A stretch of 64,000 nt of DNA. It comes from a virus. Every line of letters begins with the position of its first letter. Within the stretch, counting starts at the first letter, position 1. The stretch spans positions 1 through 64,000 of the IMG/VR virus record IMGVR_UViG_3300035661_000043; one strand, given 5' to 3'. Made by a program: the position numbers and the translations under genes. The notes beneath the pieces were generated by a model. It made no database searches. It saw nothing but the letters and a program-made list of their open reading frames with translations, and was not told the origin of the DNA. Of the stretch, positions 42,476 through 50,483 are shown piece after piece.

Positions 42476-42720
42476 TTAGATATTTGAATTGAGGATGTTT
42501 CCCTCCTTTCTTCCATACCATTCGATGTATCTTCTTTCTAGTGCAAAAGCACCTATTTCTGACAGATTTCTTTCTAGTATGACTATATTACTTTTATGAT
42601 GGAATATGTAGACTTCCATGTTTTGCATATGCTCTTTTGCCGCTGCCTATGTAGTATGGTGTGCCGGCTTTAGCGGTATCACTATCTTTTGATCTCAGAT
42701 AGGCATAAACGTAATATATT
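42476..42720 (-). pseudogene. Degenerate GIY-YIG homing endonuclease upstream of gp41
   Basis: On the minus strand, VYAYLRSKDSDTAKAGTPYY then IGSGKRAYAKHG is the N-terminal motif of a common phage GIY-YIG endonuclease (GTPYYIGKGKG). After a one-base frameshift with TAA codons the other frame continues KSNIVILERNLSEIGAFALE and RRYIEWYGRKEG, the expected sequel. The gene is broken. Its last codons overlap a hairpin (ACATCCTCAATT/AATTGAGGATGT) following the 42182 gene. The rest of the gap shows nothing else. Confidence 0.72.
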
Positions 42721-42814
42721 TTTGTTGCTCATATAAGCCTTTAGTTGGTTGAGTAAAGTCATCGGGAACGCCAATTCCGCGGGTGACACCTATTCATAAT
42801 TGTGGAGTTTAGTA

Positions 42815-44257
42815 ATGCAAATTGAGTCAGTGATTATATCGAGTCTTTTGATTAGTGAGGACTACGCCAGAAAGGTAGTTCCTCACCTTGAAAAAGAATA
42901 TTTCGCAGAAAGAGTTGATGCTCTCATTTACGATGAAATCAATACTTTCTTCTTGAAATTCAATGTGCTTCCTACAAAGGATGTACTGCGTGTGCAAATT
43001 ACAGACAAGTCAGGTATTTCTAATTCTGATGCCGAAGACGCTCTTGCTAGGATACAAGGTCTTTCAACCGAGCCGAAAAATCTAGATTGGCTAATAGAAA
43101 AGACTGAAGCATTCTGCAGAGATCGTGCTCTGTACAATGCTATCATGAAATCTATCACCATCATCGACGGCAAAGATCAGAAACACTAGCGGGAAGCAAT
43201 CCCTAGTATTCTTCAAGAAGCATTGGGGATTTCTTTTAACACTGCGGTTGGTCACTAGTATCTTGATGATGCAGAAAAACGGTTTGATTTTTATACTCGT
43301 GTTGAATCTAAGATCGTCATGGATATTGAGATGTTCAATAAGATCACAAATGGCGGACTGAGCAGAAAAACTCTAAACATCTTATTAGCTCAATCTGGTG
43401 GTGGTAAATCATTGGTGATGTCGCACATGGCCGCAGGATGTTTACGAGATGGATTAAATGTACTCTATATCTCTATGGAGATGTCCGAAGAAAAGATCGC
43501 AGAACGTATCGATGCCAACTTACTTGATGTTGAAGTTGACAAGATCAAAGATATTGGTAAGGATATCTTCTGCACAAAAATTTCTAATCTTGCAGCTAAG
43601 ACTCACGGAAGATTGTTTATCAAGGAGTATCCATCCGGTGCAGCACACACAGGTCATTTCCGCGGTCTGTTAGAAGAACTGAAAACTAAGCAAGATTTTA
43701 CCCCTGACATTATCTTCATTGATTACCTTGGCATCTGTGCTTCATCTAGGGTGAAGATGGGAGGGTCAGTTAACTCTTATGCTTACCTGAAATAGATAGC
43801 AGAAGAACTTCGTGCATTTGCCACAGAGAATGATGTGCCTGTCGTGACTGCAGGTCAAGTGAATCGTGGTGGGTACAACACCACAGATTTAGACATGACT
43901 GACACATCAGAAAGTTTAGGTATTGCTATGACCGCAGATGTGATGCTAGGTATTGTTCGAACTGAAGAACTCGATGATATGAATCAGTTGATGATGGTAC
44001 AACTGAAAAATAGATATTAGGATCCCACTATCAATAAAAGATTTACTGTCGGTCTAAATCGCGCTAAGATGAAGTTATATGATCTGGAAGGGATGGCAAA
44101 TTCCGGTTTCACACCAGATGCAAAAAATAAAACATATGCACCAAAAATTGCATAGAACACCAGAGAAGACACACCGGTATCAGAAGATGTTATAGAATAG
44201 TTACCGGTTGCAGGTATTAAATCTAAAACAGTCAACACACAAGGATTCGCGTTTTGA
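42815..44257 (+). CDS. 41: Replicative helicase gp41 (DnaB-like)
   Basis: 480 residues with six TAG, e.g. YLKSIAEELRAFA and LKNRYSDPT, sites where relatives have A/S and N/S. RecA-fold motifs: LLAQSGGGKSLVMSHMAAG (Walker A), VLYISMEMSEEKIAERIDA, DIIFIDYLGI (Walker B), GQVNR. TGGAG precedes the ATG. A hexameric fork helicase; the stop overlaps a TTG start of the next gene. Confidence 0.92.
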
Positions 44258-45867
44258 ACTATGAAAAATATATTGATGATCACTTCCCATTTGAGAAGTT
44301 CAATCCAGGTCAGAAGGAAGCAATTGATTTCGCCGTAACAAATCTAGTTGCAGGAAAAAAGCATATTCTTATGGAACTGCCGACAGGTATAGGCAAGAGT
44401 GCTATTGCTACAACAGTACATAGAGTCATGCGTCAGATCAAAAAGGGTAAAGAGAATTGGAAAACTGCAATTATTACTGCTACTAAAGGTCTACAAGAGC
44501 AGTATCTTCATGATGATAAGGAGATTTTCTCGTTAAAAGGTCGTCAGAACTACCCCTGTTCAAAGAATGCAGGACATTATGGCTCTGCAAAATGTAAACA
44601 AACTTGTAATGCGGGTGGCTGTGTTCCTGCTTCATCTTGTGATTACTTCAAGACCCGCGAGGTGTGGAGACTACACGCAGATCTTCGTTTGACTAACACA
44701 TCTTTCCAAATTAAGGCACCAACAGTATTGATTGGTGATGACAAATCTCGTGCATCACTCACTGTTATCGATGAATGTCATGAGATTGATGAGCAGTTGG
44801 TGAAACATGCTGCTTTGACTATAGATGTTGTCGATCTTACTTCTATCGAAAAGGTGGCCGGCAAGAACTTCACCGGTAGATTTGCTGCTTTCATCAATGA
44901 CTTCTCCGAGTATGATGAGGGTTTCTATTTTGTCCCTGACGCGGATATCCAGAAATCTGCCAAGGAACTCATTGATGCTATCGATACTAAGGCAGGTGAA
45001 CTTGAGCAGAAAGCCAAGGAGTCTTCTCATGGGCATGGGTCTATTGCAGCGGTGATAGATGATCTGAGAGGTTGGGCAACAGCTCTGCATTCTTTTGCAT
45101 TTTCTGGTGGTGAGTGGATTATTGAAGAATATGCATATGCTCAGAAACTGGTCTTAACACCAGTATATACGCATCAGGTTGTGAACAAAGGTCTGTATGA
45201 CAAATGTGATCAGTTTATTCATATGTCGGCTACGATCTGCGGATTTGATGAGTATATGAAAACGATGGGGATAGATAAGAAGGATGTCGCTGTGATCGAT
45301 GCGGCAAATCCCATTCCAGTCGAACAAAGACCTGTGTATGCGATGAATGCTATCAAAGTGTCAGGATAGTTCGATAAAGAGAAATTGGCGACATTTGTTG
45401 ACAAGATTATTGATCGACATGGGACTGATAATGGTGTTATTCATACCGTGTCTTTCCAACTTGCTAAAGACATCCGTGATAACTCTAAACACAAGAAACG
45501 TATGGTGATCAGTAACGACAGGGATGAAATTATCTCTCTTTTGAAAAAGAAGAATATGATTTTATTGAGTCCCAGTGTTGAGTCGGGATATGACTTCAAG
45601 GGAGATCTTGCTAGATGGCAAATTCTACCAAAGGTACCTTACGAGTATCTTGGTAACCCAAGAATAAAATTGTTAATGAACAGGTAGAATAAATGGTACG
45701 CCAGACAAGCTATTCTTAGAATTGTTCAATCATCTGGTAGAGCTGTCAGAGGTATGGATGATTATGCCACAACATACATCATCGATAGTAACTTTAGCAC
45801 GTTGTGGCATGGAAATCAGGAATTATTCCCGAGTTGGTTCAAAGAAGCTGTCACTGTTGTAAAATAA
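44254..45867 (+). CDS. DinG/XPD-like Fe-S helicase
   Basis: 537 residues with two TAG; TTG start overlapping the gp41 TGA (TTGA). Motifs: FNPGQKEAIDFA, MELPTGIGKSAIA (Walker A), four Cys (CSKNAGHYG..CKQTCNAGGC region) where XPD/DinG helicases bind 4Fe-4S, VIDECHEID (DEAH-like), MSATI, SPSVESGYDFKG and SSGRAVRG (motif VI). A 5'-3' DNA helicase, probably for R-loop or repair work. Confidence 0.85.
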
Positions 45868-45902
45868 TTTGTGCTTAAGCGTGCTTTTATTCTAGTATGT
45901 GT

Positions 45903-45908
45903 TATAAT
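45903..45908 (+). promoter_or_regulatory. Early promoter
   Basis: GCTTTTATTC about 20 bases upstream and TGTGT-TATAAT: the consensus early promoter of this phage. The next ATG is only six bases downstream of the -10. Confidence 0.8.
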
Positions 45909-45914
45909 GCAACT

Positions 45915-46004
45915 ATGATCAAACAAACACTCATCGAAATCATCCAGGCATCAGTAATAGGTGCCATGTTCTTTGGTCCCCTCTTTTACTATTATGTCTG
46001 GTAA
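45915..46004 (+). CDS. Small membrane peptide (29 aa)
   Basis: MIKQTLIEIIQASVIGAMFF then GPLFYYYVW, stop TAA. One transmembrane helix. The ATG lies where transcription should begin, so the mRNA may be leaderless. Confidence 0.5.
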   Translation: MIKQTLIEIIQASVIGAMFFGPLFYYYVW

Positions 46005-46008
46005 TATC

Positions 46009-46305
46009 ATGAAAAAACTTGCAATTGCTCTTACCTTTGCTGTCGGTGTAACCTCTGCCCAAGCTTGGGGTGATCGCGAGCAGGGTGCCCTTCTAGGATT
46101 AGTCATTGGAGGTGCTATCGCTGCACAAAAAACAGAACCTCAACGATATCCATACGATGTGTATCCACAGCAGCAAATTATCGTTCAACCACAACAACAG
46201 TTGGTATGTGGTTACAATACATATTGCGGTCCTACTTATTGCTATCAAGAACCAATCTGGGGTCAGTATGGGCAAGTCATAGCATATCGAAATGTGTGTC
46301 GATAA
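46009..46305 (+). CDS. Secreted/periplasmic protein
   Basis: 98 residues. Clear signal peptide MKKLAIALTFAVGVTSAQA with cleavage after AQA, then a Gly-rich hydrophobic stretch (GALLGLVIGGAIAA) and a Gln/Pro/Tyr-rich C-terminus with four Cys. Resembles small glycine-zipper surface proteins of proteobacteria. Start chosen at MKKL, not the upstream ATG. Confidence 0.68.
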   Translation: MKKLAIALTFAVGVTSAQAWGDREQGALLGLVIGGAIAAQKTEPQRYPYDVYPQQQIIVQPQQQLVCGYNTYCGPTYCYQEPIWGQYGQVIAYRNVCR

Positions 46306-46339
46306 TCCAGTAAAATTAACAACTATAGAATGAGTTTCT

Positions 46340-46453
46340 ATGTCAATTAGAAACGGCATTTTAATCGGAAGGTTCCAACCCTTTCGTGGTGGGCGGTTAA
46401 GTGCAAAGACACAACTACACACGAAAAACTTTTCACATAAATTAATGAGGTAA
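46340..46453 (+). pseudogene. Remnant of an NMN adenylyltransferase (NadM/NadR-like)
   Basis: MSIRNGILIGRFQPFRGG: the GxIxGRFQPFHxGH nucleotide-binding start of NMN/nucleotide adenylyltransferases, but with R-x-x-R instead of H-x-x-H, and ended after 37 residues. Either a decayed NAD-salvage gene or a small protein derived from one. Confidence 0.5.
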
Positions 46454-46457
46454 TGAA

Positions 46458-46574
46458 ATGATGTCATTCTGGTCAGCATGTTTAGGTGCTATAATCGGCA
46501 CATTGGTAGCACTGGGTATAGTATCTCTTTGGCTATGGTATGAATTCTTTTCAGATGATGATGAAGAAGAATGA
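46458..46574 (+). CDS. Small membrane protein (38 aa)
   Basis: MMSFWSACLGAIIGTLVALG, then IVSLWLWYEFF and an acidic tail DDDEEE; single transmembrane helix. Overlaps the next ATG (GAATGAG). Confidence 0.55.
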   Translation: MMSFWSACLGAIIGTLVALGIVSLWLWYEFFSDDDEEE

Positions 46575-47110
46575 GAATCACAGGAAAAATTAGAATCATT
46601 GAGACTGGAATTGATACCAAACCTTTTCTAGAAGAACTGGAGCAAAACAAGCATCTTTGGTAGATGGTGAAAAAGATGCAAGACATTGGTGGAGATAAAG
46701 ACCCGTATGGATTCTTGCCACTTTGCATGGGAGTAGAAGATAAGCCAGGGAACATCAAGAATTCGGACATTCATAGTAAGACTCCAGCGTATTGGCAATT
46801 CCCCATGATAAGAAAGTTTCTTAATGAACGAAATGCATCAGAACATTCTCGTGCCGCTTTCTTTAAACTAGCCCCAGGTGGTTGTGTTGGTAAACACATC
46901 GATGATGGTGACTATTATCTAAACAAAGATCGCTATCACTTTTCACTGTCTGGTGTCTATAATTACTGGTGTGATGGGGATTGGCTAGAAGTTCATCCAG
47001 GTACTTTCTTCTGGTTCGATAACAAAAGAGAACATTGGGCAGATAATATTGGGGGTGTTGACAGAGTTACATTCGTCTTTGACTTGAAACATTCCTCTAC
47101 AAACCCATGA
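46571..47110 (+). CDS. Aspartyl/asparaginyl beta-hydroxylase-like oxygenase
   Basis: 179 residues with one TAG. The segments AFFKLAPGGCVGKHIDDGDY, RYHFSLSGVYNYWCDG, HPGTFFWFDNKREHWADN and DRVTFVFDL match the jelly-roll of Asp/Asn beta-hydroxylases (2-oxoglutarate/Fe family), with His and Asp ligands visible. Substrate unknown. Confidence 0.7.
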
Positions 47111-47134
47111 TGAAGTTTTGAACAAGTTTTGATC

Positions 47135-47158
47135 AAATCCCCTCTTTAGGGGATTTTT
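47135..47158 (+). terminator. Terminator after the oxygenase gene
   Basis: AAATCCCC-TCTTTA-GGGGATTTTT, a strong stem with T-run. Confidence 0.8.
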
Positions 47159-47223
47159 AGTTTCTGCTGTTTTCCGTAAAAAACCATGAGGGGTCCCTCA
47201 TCCACTGAAAAACGATGAAAAAA

Positions 47224-47423
47224 GTGTATATAGATCAATCACTTAGCTGCGATAAAACGCAGAAAATATCGTTTCTAAAGCAATCTCATAGATTTTATGA
47301 TTAAGGAAATTTATCAGGACTAGAACATGATAAACAAAATTGTATCGTAGAACAGTGTGAAACTGCTAAGAGGGGTTTACAGGGGACTCCCTTCCTAATA
47401 GAATGGACATATTAAAAGGATAA
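47224..47423. repeat. Inverted fragments of the dispersed repeat
   Basis: 47224-47248 is the exact reverse complement of 696-720. 47374-47390 and 47409-47423 are reverse complements of parts of the 541-650 / 29241-29350 repeat. A possible 33-codon frame with two TAG (47297-47398) crosses this region, but I do not trust it. Otherwise no gene in 47159-47520. Confidence 0.65.
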
Positions 47424-47535
47424 TTCAGAAGTACTCTGTCGTTCGTTGGTAATGGAGCTACATGATGGTACACATACCAAGAAGATGCAGTCACAAATTT
47501 GTTGACCAATGTAGAGCTTTTAATCAAAGCCGTGT

Positions 47536-47541
47536 TATAAT
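47536..47541 (+). promoter_or_regulatory. Early promoter
   Basis: CTTTTAATC...CGTGT-TATAAT, then ACACATGGAAACAAACAAGG as the initial transcript, shared with other early promoters here. Confidence 0.8.
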
Positions 47542-47581
47542 GAACACATGGAAACAAACAAGGTAAACTAAGGTAACAATC

Positions 47582-47773
47582 ATGACTAAACTTTCAACTG
47601 TGATTTTCTCTATGTCTTCCTCTAACATCCGAAATGCTAACAAGATCTTTGATGGTTCTATTGAAAAGACCAAAGAACAGAAGAAGTTGACTTCTATTGC
47701 AAATCGAGTGTCTAAAGCCAAGCGCGAGTCTATGAAGCCTGGTCCTTGTGTTGTGATCACTTCTCAGAAATAA
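47582..47773 (+). CDS. Small basic hypothetical protein (63 aa)
   Basis: MTKLSTVIFSMSSSNIRNAN, Lys-rich, TAA stop, with AAGG spacing upstream and an early promoter 40 bases before. No family recognised. Confidence 0.6.
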   Translation: MTKLSTVIFSMSSSNIRNANKIFDGSIEKTKEQKKLTSIANRVSKAKRESMKPGPCVVITSQK

Positions 47774-47797
47774 AGTAGCTTTTATTCGGATGTGTGT

Positions 47798-47803
47798 TAT
47801 AAT
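47798..47803 (+). promoter_or_regulatory. Early promoter
   Basis: GCTTTTATTCGGA, then TGTGT-TATAAT; ATG six bases downstream. Confidence 0.8.
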
Positions 47804-47809
47804 GAACAC

Positions 47810-48028
47810 ATGAAAACAAAACAACAAATTGCCCTTGTTCTTTATCATCTCGACCCAATGGGTACTTGCTGTAAAGAGAACGAACTCTTCGATGAGTATG
47901 AAAAAGAAGCAGATATGATTGCTTCTGGTTGTTCGTTGAAAGCTGTATTCTTTTCTTGCTTTTGGAAAGGTTGTTTAAATAATAGACAACTGAAAGAAAT
48001 CAAGGAAAAGATCGATGCTATAGTTTAA
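47810..48028 (+). CDS. Small hypothetical protein (72 aa)
   Basis: MKTKQQIALVLYHLDPMGTC, with four Cys and an acidic/helical centre (DEYEKEADMIASG). The ATG lies at the expected transcription start. No family recognised. Typical phage early gene. Confidence 0.58.
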   Translation: MKTKQQIALVLYHLDPMGTCCKENELFDEYEKEADMIASGCSLKAVFFSCFWKGCLNNRQLKEIKEKIDAIV

Positions 48029-48139
48029 GCAGTTGCTGAATGAGAATGAAGCTCAAGCAGGGGCTCCTATGATCATTACTGAGACTGTGACTATTTTGGA
48101 AATAGTTGTAAAATAGTTTCCTAAAAGTTGCACATTGAG

Positions 48140-48147
48140 TATAAATA
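48140..48147 (+). promoter_or_regulatory. Late-type promoter sequence
   Basis: TATAAATA within a gap; an ATG follows five bases later (48153). Confidence 0.5.
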
Positions 48148-48152
48148 AGTAT

Positions 48153-48275
48153 ATGAACAAAATTTTCAATCACTTCCATAGAGCTCCCTCAAGTCTAGAC
48201 ACAAAATAGACATGGTGCTGTGCATACACAACTGGCTATAATGCACCGATGATTGAGGGAAGAGGATACACCTAA
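48153..48275 (+). CDS. Possible small protein (40 aa)
   Basis: Opens at ATG right after TATAAATA; one TAG (Ser); ends at TAA. MNKIFNHFHRAPSSLDTKST, then two adjacent Cys and IEGRGYT. Weak support. Confidence 0.35.
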
Positions 48276-48308
48276 GCATAACAAGAACGATACTTTATAT
48301 CTTGTTAG

Positions 48309-48340
48309 GGTCTTAGGGAAACTTAAGATCCTTTTTGTTT
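48309..48340 (+). terminator. Terminator
   Basis: GGTCTTAG-GGAAA-CTTAAGATCC followed by TTTTTG. Confidence 0.7.
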
Positions 48341-48372
48341 ATGATCTGCGATACTTTTAATCAAAGTTGTGT

Positions 48373-48378
48373 TATAAT
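48373..48378 (+). promoter_or_regulatory. Early promoter
   Basis: CTTTTAATCAAAGTTGTGT-TATAAT; the following ATG is six bases away. Confidence 0.8.
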
Positions 48379-48384
48379 AAACAC

Positions 48385-48567
48385 ATGAAAACAAAACTTC
48401 AAACTGTTGTGTTAGGTGGGAGAGCTTATGTGGGTGGATTCATAAATCAAAACAACTGGGTTGTGGATCTGAAGGGAAGAAATGTAGCTGAGTGCTATAG
48501 CAAAGAGGTTGCAAGAGCTCTTGCAAAAGAACTCAACAAAATGTTTGAATACGGTAACAGCTTTTAA
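48385..48567 (+). CDS. Small hypothetical protein (60 aa)
   Basis: MKTKLQTVVLGGRAYVGGFI, then NNWVVDLKGRNVAECYSKEV and an amphipathic C-terminal helix. The first residues match the 47810 protein because both start in the conserved initial transcript. Likely early. No family recognised. Confidence 0.58.
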   Translation: MKTKLQTVVLGGRAYVGGFINQNNWVVDLKGRNVAECYSKEVARALAKELNKMFEYGNSF

Positions 48568-48579
48568 TCAAAGTTGTGT

Positions 48580-48585
48580 TATAAT
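48580..48585 (+). promoter_or_regulatory. Early promoter of structured RNA 1
   Basis: CTTTTAATCAAAGTTGTGT-TATAAT, 38-43 bases before the long stem at 48623. Confidence 0.78.
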
Positions 48586-48622
48586 AAAAGAAAAACAAGT
48601 GATCGGACTTGTTTGGATGGAT

Positions 48623-48726
48623 CTTTTAAAATTTGTTGTCATAACGCTTTAGTGGTTATATTCTGACACAGTGTTACACAGTACAGTCTATGAGTTTTTT
48701 AGGATGTTGACAACAAATTTTAAAAG
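48623..48726 (+). ncRNA. Structured RNA 1 closed by a perfect 18-bp stem
   Basis: 48623-48640 pairs perfectly with 48709-48726 around a 68-nt interior. It has its own early promoter and no credible reading frame. The outer 15 bases of the stem are identical to RNA 2 but the interior differs, so the two are paralogous scaffolds. Function unknown. Confidence 0.65.
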
Positions 48727-48760
48727 TTTCATTTAGTACAGCTTTTAATCAAAGTTGTGT

Positions 48761-48766
48761 TATAAT
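48761..48766 (+). promoter_or_regulatory. Early promoter of structured RNA 2
   Basis: Same consensus as the previous promoter, directly after RNA 1. Confidence 0.78.
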
Positions 48767-48811
48767 AAACACATGGAAACAAACAAGGTGATAGGGCTTT
48801 GTTTGATGGAT

Positions 48812-48917
48812 CTTTTAAAATTTGTTCTAGTTACGTGCACAATGGGTAGACATGTTGGTAGCTAAACATCAGTGGTGTTTAGAAATACGATTTGGTAACT
48901 AGAACAAATTTTAAAAG
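48812..48917 (+). ncRNA. Structured RNA 2 closed by a perfect 23-bp stem
   Basis: 48812-48834 pairs with 48895-48917 without mismatch. The 60-nt interior holds a further 7-bp hairpin (CTAAACA/TGTTTAG). Sister of RNA 1. Confidence 0.65.
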
Positions 48918-48951
48918 TTTCATTTAGTACAGCTTTTAATCAAAGTTGTGT

Positions 48952-48957
48952 TATAAT
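48952..48957 (+). promoter_or_regulatory. Early promoter of structured RNA 3
   Basis: Third tandem copy of the CTTTTAATCAAAGTTGTGT-TATAAT promoter. Confidence 0.78.
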
Positions 48958-49030
48958 AAACACATGATCCGATGATAGTGTTGGATCACAAAGGTTCATT
49001 AAAAATTAAGAACACTTTAAAAGTATAATT

Positions 49031-49150
49031 CCTAGTGTTAGAGTGTGGAGATAATCTACCCTAGCACTAGGAGCTATATTGAAGATATTTTTCCTGGGAT
49101 TTTAGCAGACCGATGGTTAGCTATCTCTCGGTTTAAGATATCTTCAATAT
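49031..49150 (+). ncRNA. Structured RNA 3, two stem-bounded modules
   Basis: CCTAGTG (49031-49037) pairs with CACTAGG (49065-49071); next, 49076-49088 pairs perfectly with 49138-49150 (13 bp) around 49 nt. It follows its own promoter. No reading frame is trusted. Confidence 0.5.
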
Positions 49151-49214
49151 GGGGGAATGGGACTGCATGGGTGATGTTGAAAGACTCAGATCGGATCATT
49201 ATAGATATTCTCCA

Positions 49215-49434
49215 CACAATTTTGTTGCATCGGACCAAGATCCGGCATGTGACTCCAGAGCAAATGAAACCGAAAGGTTTCCAACGGTTGTAAGTGACGA
49301 TGGGAGGTGATCGGAACTTTCACAATTTTGTTGCATCGGACCAAGATCCGGCATGTGACTCCAGAGCAAATGAAACCGAAAGGTTTCCAACGGTTGTAAG
49401 TGACGATGGGAGGTGATCGGAACTTTCACAATTT
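49215..49434. repeat. Tandem repeat, 106-bp unit, about 2.1 copies
   Basis: 49215-49320 is repeated exactly at 49321-49426, followed by eight bases of a third unit. Each unit contains a GAAACC-GAAA-GGTTTC hairpin and other local complementarity, which suggests a duplicated structured RNA rather than protein. No tRNA fold found. Confidence 0.8.
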
Positions 49435-49532
49435 AATAGCTGCAGATACCTAGCATCTCCCAAGTATGCAGGTGACAATTTAATGCAATGCTGCAACTGT
49501 CAGGAAAGAATCCATATACTGACAATAATTTT

Positions 49533-49608
49533 CTCTCGTTGGCGTAATCTGGTAGCGTTCCTGGTCTGGATCCAGGGGGTCTGAGTTCAAATCTTAGGCG
49601 GGAGACCA
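49533..49608 (+). tRNA. tRNA-Pro(UGG)
   Basis: Acceptor CTCTCGT/GCGGGAG with wobble pairs, A73 and CCA encoded. Anticodon stem CCTGG/CCAGG with loop TCTGGAT, so position 33 is C, not U. C1-G72 fits proline. Confidence 0.75.
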
Positions 49609-49648
49609 CAGTTCATTAACATTATGTTCTTGACTAAGTTTTTAGTAT

Positions 49649-49726
49649 CCGTGATTCGCCTAGTCTGGAATGGCACTCCATCTGGGGTGGAGAATAACGC
49701 AGGTTCGAATCCTGCATCACGGACCA
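49649..49726 (+). tRNA. tRNA-Pro(UGG), second
   Basis: Acceptor CCGTGAT/ATCACGG perfect, A73, CCA. Anticodon stem CTCCA/TGGAG, loop TCTGGGG (again C33), normal T-arm GCAGG-TTCGAAT-CCTGC. Confidence 0.75.
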
Positions 49727-49749
49727 GTTTTTAGAAGAAAGTAGTAAGT

Positions 49750-49837
49750 GGAGGTGCTGAGCATAAGTGAGCTCAACTGACTGTAAATCAGCCGCATCAT
49801 CAATAAGCCTGTGTAGGAGCGTTACCTGCCGCCTCCA
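49750..49837 (+). tRNA. tRNA-Tyr(GUA) in an extended stem
   Basis: Class II layout. Acceptor GGAGGTG/CGCCTCC, anticodon loop CTGTAAA (GTA), long variable arm. The T-loop AGCGTTA and a D-loop without GG are atypical; no CCA is encoded. Thirteen more base pairs outside the acceptor (49737-49749 with 49837-49849) make a 20-bp closing stem. The right arm (49829-49856) is copied at 50745-50772. Confidence 0.65.
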
Positions 49838-49956
49838 CTTACTACTTTCATATTCCCATAATTTGTTAACTTAAAAGGAAGAACATCACGAAACGTGGTA
49901 AATGTAAGTGACACTCAGATGTCTGGGTTGTCACGTTAATTCAAAATATGTGTCAC

Positions 49957-50031
49957 CCCTCTAAAGTGTTACGGCTGCACAGCGGACTCTTACTCCGACA
50001 AGTCTGGATTCGAGTTCCAGTGGAGGGACCA
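49957..50031 (+). tRNA. tRNA-Lys(CUU)
   Basis: Acceptor CCCTCTA/TGGAGGG, A73, CCA; anticodon loop CTCTTAC; T-arm CTGGA-TTCGAGT-TCCAG. Confidence 0.78.
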
Positions 50032-50035
50032 ATAT

Positions 50036-50111
50036 GGGACTATAGTTTAATGGTTAAAACATCACCCCTTTAAGGTGTAAGCTCTCGGTTCGAATCCGAG
50101 TAGTCCTACCA
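50036..50111 (+). tRNA. tRNA-Lys(UUU)
   Basis: Acceptor GGGACTA/TAGTCCT, A73, CCA; anticodon stem CACC/GGTG with loop CCTTTAA (C33); canonical T-arm. Confidence 0.8.
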
Positions 50112-50240
50112 TTCATATAGTAAGACCATCGACGGGTGCCATACTGCAGATTACAGCAGTCAACATTCGGTGCTCCTGCCAGGGTGCGAAAAGCTGGGTT
50201 GGCAGACTCGGCAAATTATTGATGGTCTTACTATATGAAT
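50111..50240 (+). ncRNA. Structured RNA closed by a perfect 20-bp stem
   Basis: 50111-50130 pairs without mismatch with 50221-50240. Inside are ACTGC/GCAGT and CTGCCA/TGGCAG hairpins and a GCGAAAAGC-type loop. It lies between tRNAs but does not fold as one. Class unknown. Confidence 0.6.
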
Positions 50241-50247
50241 GAATTTT

Positions 50248-50285
50248 GCCCGGTTAGCTCAAATGTAGAGCAATCGACCAGATCC
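50248..50285 (+). pseudogene. Orphan 5' half of a tRNA
   Basis: GCCCGGTTAGCTC...GAGC has an acceptor strand and D-arm but no matching 3' half (expected ACCGGGC) that I can find. An A-rich stretch without features follows to 50400. Confidence 0.5.
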
Positions 50286-50401
50286 AAAGAATAATTATAA
50301 AGCATTGCAAGATAAAGAAAAGATAAAATCTGTAATCAAACAAAATGAAGTTAATTTGAAGATCGTATTGAATCATCAATTGACTTTATTACATATAAGA
50401 A

Positions 50402-50475
50402 GCCTCTGTAGTTAAATGGTATAACGGGCGCTTGATAAGCGCTTATTGTATGTTCAATTCATACCAGAGGTACCA
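50402..50475 (+). tRNA. tRNA-Ile(GAU)
   Basis: Acceptor GCCTCTG/CAGAGGT, A73, CCA; anticodon stem GGCGC/GCGCT, loop TTGATAA. Confidence 0.8.
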
Positions 50476-50483
50476 AGAATAAT

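Noticed and set aside
48623-48917. Retron msr-msd
   Set aside because: The long stems are suggestive, but no reverse transcriptase gene is present in the window and no branching G context was found.
49215-49434. CRISPR array
   Set aside because: Only two identical 106-bp units without spacers of constant length; no cas genes. A tandem duplication.
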